Origin: Prevotella sp. CAG:732
Lineage (GTDB): Bacteria > Bacteroidota > Bacteroidia > Bacteroidales > Bacteroidaceae
Direction: 5' to 3'
Length of the DNA: 11,618 nt
NCBI GenBank assembly: GCA_000436035.1
Contig: FR893298.1
Location: 12,491-24,108 of the forward strand
Of this stretch, positions 5,929 to 11,618 are shown one piece after another. The notes below the pieces were generated by a model, which was not told the DNA's origin, did not search any database, and saw only the letters and a program-made list of their open reading frames with translations. Made by a program: the position numbers and the translations under genes. The stretch's first letter is position 1. Every line of letters starts with the position of its first letter.

Positions 5929-7241
5929 TACTTCTGACGAATGAAGATATTGATTGGACAGCCATGAAGCGACCAATTCTCACGAATCTTGTTTTCCAAG
6001 AAACGGCGATAGTTCTCCTTGACATACTGTGGCAGGTTGGCATAGAACACAAACGAAGGAATCGTTGTATTTGGCAACTGCGTACAATACTTAATCTTGA
6101 TGTACTTACCCTTCACGCTCTGTGGAGGATATGCCTCGATGATAGGAAGCATCACCTCGTTGAGTTTGGATGTACCAATGTGTGCCTTACGGTTCTGATA
6201 TACCTGCTTGGCTGTTTCCAACACCTTGAAGATACGTTGCTTGGTCAAGGCTGAAGCAAAGATGATTGGGAAATCCACAAATGGAGCCATACGCTTACGG
6301 ATGGCGGTCTCGAAGGTATCGATGACCTTTTGGTCCTTGTTCTCCACCAAGTCCCACTTGTTGACTACAACCACCAAACTCTTGTTGTTCTTCTGAATCA
6401 ACTGGAAGATGTTCATATCCTGTGTCTCGATACCACGGGTGGCATCCAACATCAAGATGCACACATCACTATTCTCAATAGCACGGATGGAGCGCATCAC
6501 AGAATAGAACTCCAAATCCTCGCTCACCTTATTCTTGCGACGGATACCAGCCGTATCAACCAAGTAGAAGTCAAAGCCAAACTTGTCATATCTCGTATAG
6601 ATACTATCACGTGTAGTACCAGCAATCTCAGTTACAATATTGCGGTCCTCACCAATGAAAGCATTGATGATACTGCTCTTGCCGGCATTAGGACGACCTA
6701 CGACTGCAAAACGTGGGATGTCTTCCTCTACGCTCTCCTCCGGATTGTCTTGCAACTTATCCAAAATCATGTCAAGCAAGTCACCTGTACCACCACCTGT
6801 AGCAGCACTGATACACTGAGGATCACCCAAACCCAACTTATAGAACTCGGCTGCCTCATAGTACTCTGCACTATTATCCACCTTGTTGGCTACAAGAATG
6901 ACAGGAAGTTTGGCACGGCGCAAAATCAAAGCTACATCCTCATCCCAGTCAGTAAGTCCTGTGTTCACATCCACCAAGAAGAGCACCAAATCTGCCTCCT
7001 CTGTAGCCACCAGCACTTGCTTACGGATAGCGTCCTCGAAAATATCATCTGACTTGACGACCCAACCACCTGTGTCAACAACAGAAAACTCTCTACCATT
7101 CCAGCTGCACTTACCATACTGACGGTCGCGAGTTGTACCAGCAGTATCACTGACGATAGCACGACGAGATTGAGTCAAACGATTGAACAATGTAGATTTA
7201 CCCACGTTTGGGCGACCTACGATAGCTACTAAATTTGCCAT
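5928..7241 (-). CDS. der: Der (EngA), double-domain GTPase for 50S ribosome assembly
   Basis: Essential GTPase that binds the maturing large ribosomal subunit. The protein is 437 residues, normal for the family, with two consecutive G domains and a KH-like C-terminal domain. Domain 1 has GRPNVGKS at 9-16, DTGG at 56-59 and NKVD at 119-122. Domain 2 has GRPNAGKS at 182-189, DTAG at 229-232 and NKWD at 294-297. The KH-like domain spans about 350-437 and ends in NIFIRQK. The acidic linker (about 165-176) separates the G domains. The start at 7241 gives the canonical N-terminus. The upstream 221-bp spacer contains repeats. Its stop overlaps the start of a small lipoprotein gene. With era, rpmF and yceD nearby, it belongs to a ribosome-biogenesis neighbourhood. 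Confidence 0.97.
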   Translation of the reverse strand: MANLVAIVGRPNVGKSTLFNRLTQSRRAIVSDTAGTTRDRQYGKCSWNGREFSVVDTGGWVVKSDDIFEDAIRKQVLVATEEADLVLFLVDVNTGLTDWDEDVALILRRAKLPVILVANKVDNSAEYYEAAEFYKLGLGDPQCISAATGGGTGDLLDMILDKLQDNPEESVEEDIPRFAVVGRPNAGKSSIINAFIGEDRNIVTEIAGTTRDSIYTRYDKFGFDFYLVDTAGIRRKNKVSEDLEFYSVMRSIRAIENSDVCILMLDATRGIETQDMNIFQLIQKNNKSLVVVVNKWDLVENKDQKVIDTFETAIRKRMAPFVDFPIIFASALTKQRIFKVLETAKQVYQNRKAHIGTSKLNEVMLPIIEAYPPQSVKGKYIKIKYCTQLPNTTIPSFVFYANLPQYVKENYRRFLENKIRENWSLHGCPINIFIRQK

Positions 7242-7255
7242 AAATAGTCATTCAT

Positions 7256-7273
7256 CCTCCTTCCTTTAGGAGG
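7256..7273. repeat. Short hairpin CCTCCT/AGGAGG upstream of der
   Basis: A perfect 6-bp stem around a 6-base loop, 15 bases from the der ATG. On the minus strand one arm reads AGGAGG and resembles a Shine-Dalgarno that would be hidden in the stem, but it is 14 bases from the ATG, which is longer than usual. Any role in der translation is speculative. Confidence 0.4.
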
Positions 7274-7320
7274 TTTCTAGGATGTGGTCTCTGCATCCAA
7301 GTTAATAATTTGCCGAAGCT

Positions 7321-7380
7321 GACCATACCCCGGCCCTCGCCAACCAGCGAGAGTTCCTCCCTCTTTTCCATTCAGGGAGG
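7321..7380 (-). repeat. REP-like double-hairpin element in the era-der spacer
   Basis: Read on the minus strand: a 7-bp stem CCTCCCT/AGGGAGG (7356-7362 with 7374-7380, 11-base loop), then a 5-bp stem CTCGC/GCGAG (7336-7340 with 7347-7351), then GGCCGGGGTATGGTC (7321-7335). A hairpin followed by a G-rich GGGGTnnGGTC-like tail is the layout of REP elements mobilised by RAYT transposases, and similar tails recur between Bacteroidota genes as I remember them. The GC-rich composition contrasts with the AT-rich DNA just beside it. Without a genome comparison the family membership is unproven. Confidence 0.45.
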
Positions 7381-7406
7381 GGAAGTGAAGATAAATAATA
7401 AATATC

Positions 7407-7466
7407 AAATGATAAATGTTTACTTATCTAATATTTATAATTTATCATTTATAATTTATCATTTAT
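7407..7466. repeat. AT-rich tandem and inverted repeats after era
   Basis: The 14-base unit ATTTATAATTTATC occurs twice in tandem (7433-7446 and 7447-7460) and begins a third time (7461-7466), running into the era stop codon. AAATGATAAAT at 7407-7417 is the exact inverse of ATTTATCATTT, which occurs at 7440-7450 and 7454-7464. Either copy can therefore fold with it in the era 3' RNA. Such AT-rich repeats are common between genes in Bacteroidales. Confidence 0.7.
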
Positions 7467-8344
7467 TCCGGATTATACCCAAAGGCATCCAATTCCTTCT
7501 GAGAGCTACGCCAATCCTTATCAACCTTGACGAAGGTTTCCAAGAAGATACTCTTATTGAAAAATTTCTCCAACGCCTTACGTGCCTCAGTATTGACTTT
7601 TTTCAAGGCGATACCTTGGTGTCCGATGATGATGCCTTTTTGAGAATCACGCTCTACATAAATGACTGCATTGATGTGAATGCGCTTTTCATCTTCTTTG
7701 AAACGCTCTACTCTTACTTCCACAGAATAAGGGATTTCCTTGTCATAATAGAGAAGTATTTTCTCTCGAATAATCTCAGAGACGAAGAAACGAGCAGGCT
7801 TATCAGTCAACTGGTCCTTGTCAAAGAAAGCAGGCGACTCTGGCAGCAGTTCCTTGATGCGCTTCAAGAGCATATCTACGCCAAACTTGTTTTTGGCAGA
7901 AATAGGAAGAATTTCCGCATTTGGCAAGAGAGAGTGCCACTTCTCTACGATGTCTCCCAACTTGTTTTGATCACTCTCATCGATTTTATTGATCAAGAGC
8001 AATACTGGGATAGTCATTTTCTTGACCTTTTCGAGGAAGTCCATATTCTTCTCTGGATTCTCGACCACATCAGTCACATAGAGCAAAACATCAGCATCCG
8101 CCAAGGCACTTTCAGAGAAAGCCAACATCATCTCCTGCATCTTGTAATTGGGTTTCAAAACACCAGGAGTGTCGGAAAACACAATCTGCATATCATCAGT
8201 ATTGACGATACCCATGATACGATGACGGGTTGTTTGAGCCTTGAAGGTAGCGATACTGATACGCTCTCCTACCAATTGGTTCATCAAAGTGCTCTTACCT
8301 ACGTTTGGATTGCCTACGATATTAACAAAACCAGCTTTGTGCAT
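7463..8344 (-). CDS. era: Era, GTPase for 16S rRNA maturation and 30S assembly
   Basis: Essential GTPase that binds the 3' end of 16S rRNA and checks small-subunit maturation. The protein is 293 residues, normal length. Its G domain has GNPNVGKS at 11-18, DTPG at 58-61, NKID at 119-122 and SAK at 149-151. The C-terminal KH domain (about 205-285) includes the RNA-binding loop IIIGHQG at 238-244, then FLETFVKVDKDWRSS. The start at 8344 is the only sensible one and gives the canonical MHKAGFVNIVG. No clear TAnnTTTG lies in the 126-bp gap before it; a near match at about 8347-8354 would give almost no leader. Expression may come from an unrecognised promoter or from read-through of the fabH terminator. 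A repeat-rich spacer separates it from der. Confidence 0.97.
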   Translation of the reverse strand: MHKAGFVNIVGNPNVGKSTLMNQLVGERISIATFKAQTTRHRIMGIVNTDDMQIVFSDTPGVLKPNYKMQEMMLAFSESALADADVLLYVTDVVENPEKNMDFLEKVKKMTIPVLLLINKIDESDQNKLGDIVEKWHSLLPNAEILPISAKNKFGVDMLLKRIKELLPESPAFFDKDQLTDKPARFFVSEIIREKILLYYDKEIPYSVEVRVERFKEDEKRIHINAVIYVERDSQKGIIIGHQGIALKKVNTEARKALEKFFNKSIFLETFVKVDKDWRSSQKELDAFGYNPE

Positions 8345-8403
8345 AACAAAAGAATTTAAGCTAAATAATTCACAAAAGTCCAGTAGAAAGACTTGAAACT
8401 AAA

Positions 8404-8445
8404 GAAACGCATCCTTCCATATTGACTATTGAAAAGATGCGTTTC
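8404..8445 (-). terminator. Terminator-like hairpin after fabH
   Basis: GAAACGCATC at 8404-8413 pairs perfectly with GATGCGTTTC at 8436-8445 around a 22-base loop. On the minus strand it is followed by TTTAGTTTC, a poor T-tract. It probably terminates the yceD-rpmF-fabH transcript, perhaps only partly. Confidence 0.6.
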
Positions 8446-8470
8446 CCCTTATATCGATAATTTACTCTCA

Positions 8471-9484
8471 TTACTTACCATATGCAGCACCGTCATAAGC
8501 CCACTTATAGAAGGAAGCTCCATGCACAAATCCCGCACCAAATGCAGTAAAGATGACATTGTCACCCTTCTTCAGTTTGCTTTCAGCATCCCAAATTGCC
8601 AATGGAATAGTAGCAGCACTTGTATTACCATAATGGTCGATGTTGACTACCACCTTGTCAAGTGGAATACCCGCACGCTTGGTAACGGCCTCGATGATAC
8701 GAAGGTTAGCCTCGTGAGGAATCACCCAGTTTACATCATCAGCAGTCAAGCCATTCATCTCCATGATTTTCATCACGTCGTTGCTCATGTCTGTCACTGC
8801 ATAGCGGAAGACGGTACGACCTTCCTGATAAAGATAATGCATACGATGATCTACCGTAAAGCGAGAAGGAGGACAAACAGAGCCACCCGCCTTCATGTGC
8901 AAGAATGGCAAGCCATTGCCATCTGTACGAAGGAAGGAGTTCTGAACTCCCACGTTCTCTTCTTCAGTTGCCTCAACAAGCACAGCTCCTGCACCATCAC
9001 CGAAAAGCACACATGTGGCACGATCTGTGTAATCCACCAAAGAAGACATCTTATCGGCACCGATAACGATAATCTTCTTGTAGCGACCACTCTGAATCAT
9101 GCTAGCTGCTACGTCAAGCGTATATAAGAAGCCACAGCAAGCAGCAGAGAAGTCAAATGCAAAAGCATTCTTCAAGCCAAGCTTGCCGAGGACAATAGAT
9201 GCTGTCGAAGGGAACTTGTAATCAGGTGTTGTGGTGGTAACAATCAGTGCATCGATTGTGTCTGGATCAACTCCAGTTTTCTGTATCAACTGCTTGGCAG
9301 CCTTGCGAGCGAGGTAACTTGTACCCAAGCCTTCCTCTGTAAGGATGCGACGCTCCTTGATACCCACACGTGTAGTAATCCACTCATCGTTAGTATCAAC
9401 CATGCGAGACAACTCCTCGTTATTGAGGATATAGTCTGGCACGTAACCACCTACACCTGTTATAACAGCATTAATTTTACCCAT
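8471..9484 (-). CDS. fabH: FabH, beta-ketoacyl-ACP synthase III
   Basis: Condenses acetyl-CoA or a branched or short acyl-CoA with malonyl-ACP, the first condensation of type II fatty-acid synthesis, in the cytoplasm. The protein is 337 residues, about 20 longer than E. coli FabH (317). The catalytic triad is visible: Cys116 in FSAACCGF, His257 in PHEANLRI and Asn287 in HYGNTSAA. The Gly-rich FGDGAGAVLV (161-170) and C-terminal FGAGFVHGASFYKW are conserved. The extra length lies partly around 195-225 (HMKAGG to LYQEGR), as I recall for Bacteroidota FabH. The start codon overlaps the rpmF stop by one base (TAATG), indicating translational coupling. Unlike the E. coli cluster there is no plsX between rpmF and fabH. 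Confidence 0.96.
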   Translation of the reverse strand: MGKINAVITGVGGYVPDYILNNEELSRMVDTNDEWITTRVGIKERRILTEEGLGTSYLARKAAKQLIQKTGVDPDTIDALIVTTTTPDYKFPSTASIVLGKLGLKNAFAFDFSAACCGFLYTLDVAASMIQSGRYKKIIVIGADKMSSLVDYTDRATCVLFGDGAGAVLVEATEEENVGVQNSFLRTDGNGLPFLHMKAGGSVCPPSRFTVDHRMHYLYQEGRTVFRYAVTDMSNDVMKIMEMNGLTADDVNWVIPHEANLRIIEAVTKRAGIPLDKVVVNIDHYGNTSAATIPLAIWDAESKLKKGDNVIFTAFGAGFVHGASFYKWAYDGAAYGK

Positions 9485-9669
9485 TATTCAGCTGCTTCCT
9501 TTACAATAGCGACCTTGCCTCTGTAGTAACCGCAAGTTGGGCAAACTGTGTGGTAAACATAGTATGCACCACAATTAGGGCAAACTGCCAATGTAGGAGC
9601 TACTGCCTTATCATGAGTTCTTCTCTTAAGTGTACGTGTCTTTGACTGTCTTCTTTTAGGATGTGCCAT
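9484..9669 (-). CDS. rpmF: Ribosomal protein bL32
   Basis: Small basic protein of the 50S subunit, 61 residues. The N-terminus MAHPKRRQSKTRT is the family hallmark. A zinc ribbon is complete, with Cys30 and Cys33 (CPNC) and Cys43 and Cys46 (CPTC), so this is the zinc-binding form. It lies between the YceD-type gene (27-base gap) and fabH (one-base overlap), the classic arrangement linking ribosome and membrane-lipid production. Confidence 0.97.
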   Translation of the reverse strand: MAHPKRRQSKTRTLKRRTHDKAVAPTLAVCPNCGAYYVYHTVCPTCGYYRGKVAIVKEAAE

Positions 9670-9697
9670 AATTTTTAAATGTTTAAATTTTTACTTT

Positions 9698-10216
9698 TTA
9701 CTTTTTCAAATTCACAAGAGCTGCCCATCGAGGATCTATAGTATTCTCTTCTTCCTCGCCGCTTCGGGCGGCAGAAAGCTCGTTAAGCTTTTCAATCATA
9801 GCAGGATTACATTTTCCAGGTGCATGCACATGCTTGATAGGTATTTCAAGAGCTATAAATTCATAGATGAACCACGAGACATCGAGTATTCCTTCGTCCT
9901 CGGCCACCGTCACGAGGTCATCATCTTCTGAGTAGTCTTCTCCAAATTTCACGACTAATCTGTCATCGCTATCAATCGTCTGATCCATATCATCCAGACA
10001 GATGTCGCAAGGTATGTGTACCACTCCCTCGGTATGAAATTCGAGTTCAAAAAAGTCGTCCGTCCGATTCACAGACAGACTGCAAAGCAACTCGCCTCTC
10101 TGAACATCAGGAGCATCTATTGCCTTAAAGTATTCATCATCAAGCTTATATTCCAAAGAGGTCTTACCCTGAGGCAAAGCTTTCAAATCAATCTTAAAAG
10201 ACTCTATATTACACAT
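9698..10216 (-). CDS. yceD: YceD-family (DUF177) protein, probable 23S rRNA accumulation factor
   Basis: A 172-residue cytoplasmic protein, normal for DUF177. Family features are a Cys-x-x-Cys pair at 70-73 (CDIC) preceded by a beta-rich region, an acidic middle (about 93-108), a further Cys136 in GKCNP, and the C-terminal DPRWAAL at 161-167, matching the family's DPRxxxL ending. Homologues in E. coli and plants are reported to help 23S rRNA accumulate; the mechanism is not clear. The start at 10216 is preceded by an AT-rich leader with no Shine-Dalgarno and a good TAnnTTTG element. It is first in the yceD-rpmF-fabH operon. The family call is firm, the role is by homology. Confidence 0.92.
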   Translation of the reverse strand: MCNIESFKIDLKALPQGKTSLEYKLDDEYFKAIDAPDVQRGELLCSLSVNRTDDFFELEFHTEGVVHIPCDICLDDMDQTIDSDDRLVVKFGEDYSEDDDLVTVAEDEGILDVSWFIYEFIALEIPIKHVHAPGKCNPAMIEKLNELSAARSGEEEENTIDPRWAALVNLKK

Positions 10217-10246
10217 ATTACAATACCATTATATGGTTTCGGGGTG

Positions 10247-10254
10247 CAAAGTTA
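10247..10254 (-). promoter_or_regulatory. Predicted -7 promoter element for yceD-rpmF-fabH
   Basis: The minus strand reads TAACTTTG, an exact TAnnTTTG match 30 bases upstream of yceD, followed by GCACC; start of transcription is expected near 10240. A -33 TTTG at proper spacing is not evident. The rest of the 147-bp gap up to the kinase gene is AT-rich, with a 10-base palindrome TAAGTACTTA at 10313-10322 and no clear intrinsic terminator for the kinase gene. Confidence 0.55.
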
Positions 10255-10363
10255 CGAATATTTTTTGAGATAGAATAATTTTTCTTCAAAAAAACACTAA
10301 AATAACGCATATTAAGTACTTATTTATATTTAAATCGCTCTAAAGCCCACTCTAAATCGGCTA

Positions 10364-11530
10364 TTACAACTTGCGCAATTCTATCCGGAAGGTGGTTCCC
10401 TTACCTAGCTCCGAACTTTTCACCCAAATCTTTCCATGGTGATATTCCTCCACGATTCGTTTAGCCAACGACAAGCCGAGTCCCCATCCACGTTTCTTGG
10501 TAGTAAAACCAGGTCGGAACACATTTTTCAAATCTTTCTTCTTGATTCCCTTACCGGTATCGCTGACTTCCAGGATAGCCTTGTCTATTGTTTCTTCGAC
10601 ATGAAGCGTAATGGTACCAGACTTGCCACCCATGGCATCAACCGCATTCTTGGAGAGATTCTCTATCACCCATTCAAACAAGGAGGCGTTCATCTTGATG
10701 ATGATATCATGGTCTGGGAAATCCTTTACCATTTGTATGCTCTTGGAAGTACGGCGATCCATATAGTCGATGACATGGTCAAGCACCTCATTCAAACTGG
10801 CAGGAACAGGCTCTGGCAATGAACCAATCTTGGAGAAACGCTCGGCTATCAGTTGAAGTCTCTTGACATCTTTGTTCATCTCCGGAATCAAATCATCATC
10901 AGGATAGGTTTCTTTTAAAACTTCTATCCAAGCCATCAAACTGGAGATAGGTGTACCCAATTGATGGGCGGTTTCCTTGGACAATCCCACCCAAACTTTG
11001 TTTTGCTCCGCCTTCTTGGAGGTAAGAAGAGCAAAAATGGCAACTACCACAAAGATCAGCACAACACCTAATTGCACCATAGGATAAAGAGAAAGACGTT
11101 TGATGAGCAAAGATTCATCATAACAAACTTGGATGTATTCCTTAGCAGAAGCATTCAATTGTATCTTAATGTTTTTCCCCTTGGCAAGCCAACTGTGTCC
11201 TAATTTACCAGCATTCGCCAAACTATCCTCATAGTTTGCACCATCCACCTGGACGTTGCGAAAAAGTTCGGGGTTTCCATTAGCATCCAAAACAACGACG
11301 GGAATTGTATTATTCTCATTGATGACTTTCAGTACAAGGCTCAAGTCAGTATGTTCATCGGCTGTATTGAGTGAGCGCATGGCCTCTGCCCACACTTCCA
11401 TACGATGCTGCTCCTCAGTTGCCAAATCTCGCACTAGATAGTGAGACACGACAAGTGAAGCGACTGCGATGAGTACCGCAGCAACCACCAATAAAATCTT
11501 AACCTGTCTTATCCTATCTGTCCAAATCAT
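10364..11530 (-). CDS. Membrane-bound sensor histidine kinase
   Basis: Two-component sensor, 388 residues, in the inner membrane. An N-terminal transmembrane helix (about 11-33) is followed by a periplasmic region of roughly 115 residues with no domain I recognise. A second transmembrane helix (about 150-170) leads, without a visible HAMP domain, into the kinase core. The H-box GLSKETAHQLGTPISSL puts the phosphorylated residue at His189. The N-box is ENLSKNAVDAM (290-300), the G1 box DTGKGI (324-329), the FRPGFTTK F-box (338-345) and the G2 box GWGLGLSLAKR (348-358). All catalytic motifs are intact. No response regulator is next to it in the window, so its partner and signal are unknown. It precedes the yceD operon but is separated by a predicted promoter. 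Confidence 0.93.
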   Translation of the reverse strand: MIWTDRIRQVKILLVVAAVLIAVASLVVSHYLVRDLATEEQHRMEVWAEAMRSLNTADEHTDLSLVLKVINENNTIPVVVLDANGNPELFRNVQVDGANYEDSLANAGKLGHSWLAKGKNIKIQLNASAKEYIQVCYDESLLIKRLSLYPMVQLGVVLIFVVVAIFALLTSKKAEQNKVWVGLSKETAHQLGTPISSLMAWIEVLKETYPDDDLIPEMNKDVKRLQLIAERFSKIGSLPEPVPASLNEVLDHVIDYMDRRTSKSIQMVKDFPDHDIIIKMNASLFEWVIENLSKNAVDAMGGKSGTITLHVEETIDKAILEVSDTGKGIKKKDLKNVFRPGFTTKKRGWGLGLSLAKRIVEEYHHGKIWVKSSELGKGTTFRIELRKL

Positions 11531-11590
11531 ATATTAAGATAACGCAAATATGCGAAACTTATTATAGTTGACGACTTGCAAAAACGAAAA

Positions 11591-11618
11591 AGCCCCGACT
11601 ACTTACGTAATCGAGGCT
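11591..11618 (-). terminator. Intrinsic terminator of a minus-strand gene beyond the right edge
   Basis: AGCCCCGA at 11591-11598 pairs with TCGAGGCT at 11611-11618 (seven pairs, one mismatch) around a 12-base loop. On the minus strand the stem is followed by TTTTTCGTTTT. It would insulate the kinase gene from an upstream minus-strand neighbour. The stem may continue past the window edge. Confidence 0.7.

Noticed and set aside
5929..5976. Longer start for the lipoprotein gene inside der
   Set aside because: It would bury the signal peptide behind 16 unrelated residues; the ATG at 5928 gives a clean lipoprotein signal and a TAATG junction.
7229..7255. Tiny upstream frame over the der start (8 codons from the ATG at 7255)
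   Set aside because: Too short and no sign of function; a second out-of-frame ATG at 7251 is equally meaningless. Shine-Dalgarno motifs are rarely used in this phylum.
7433..7466. Possible CRISPR or iteron array in the AT-rich tandem repeats
   Set aside because: Only two full 14-base copies directly abutting, no spacers, and no cas or rep gene nearby.
7613..7630. Era KH loop reads GHQG rather than the more common GK-type loop
   Set aside because: The two middle residues vary across the family (E. coli has GNKG), and the surrounding KH domain is intact.
8345..8356. Near-match promoter TTCTTTTG just before era
   Set aside because: It differs from TAnnTTTG at the second base and would place transcription start at or inside the era start codon, so I did not list it as a promoter.
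7310..8359. Long open frame on the plus strand opposite era (349 codons)
   Set aside because: Antisense shadow of a certain gene, without family features or promoter. The antisense frame opposite der (6330-7052) was dismissed for the same reason.

Overview
The window looks like core chromosome from a member of the Bacteroidota, most likely Bacteroidales of the Prevotella/Segatella group. The evidence is the gene order (tig-clpP-clpX; a YceD-type gene-rpmF-fabH-era-der), protein sequences close to what I remember of Prevotella and Bacteroides, moderate GC content, almost no Shine-Dalgarno sequences, and several copies of the Bacteroidota promoter element TAnnTTTG upstream of genes. The species is inferred, not proven. 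I see no prophage, CRISPR array, rRNA, tRNA or complete mobile element.

Layout. (1) 1-2798, minus strand: tig, clpP and the N-terminal half of clpX (cut by the window edge). This is a proteostasis cluster running from a ribosome-bound chaperone to the ClpXP protease. (2) 2908-5456: two divergently transcribed envelope-lipid transport units. lptB (LPS-export ATPase) is on the minus strand; mlaE-mlaF (permease and ATPase of an MCE-type phospholipid transporter) are on the plus strand. Their promoter elements face away from each other in one short interval. (3) About 5485-5527: a bidirectional terminator between the convergent mlaF and lipoprotein genes. (4) 5530-10216, minus strand: in transcription order yceD-like, rpmF, fabH, era, der and a small lipoprotein. 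This groups ribosome assembly (YceD, L32, Era, Der) with initiation of fatty-acid synthesis (FabH). Stop/start overlaps join rpmF to fabH and der to the lipoprotein gene. A terminator-like hairpin separates fabH from era, and a repeat-rich 221-bp spacer separates era from der. (5) 10364-11530, minus strand: a membrane sensor histidine kinase with no response regulator beside it here. (6) 11591-11618: a terminator hairpin for a minus-strand gene beyond the right edge.

Most genes are ordinary housekeeping genes. Three points deserve a second look. ClpP has Asn where the catalytic-triad Asp is expected. The tig-clpP gap has a perfect 14-bp inverted repeat straddling a promoter element, with a competing hairpin in the predicted clpP leader. 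The era-der spacer holds a REP-like double hairpin next to AT-rich tandem and inverted repeats. No gap exceeds 300 bp; the longest is the era-der spacer. I found no convincing previously undescribed multi-gene system.
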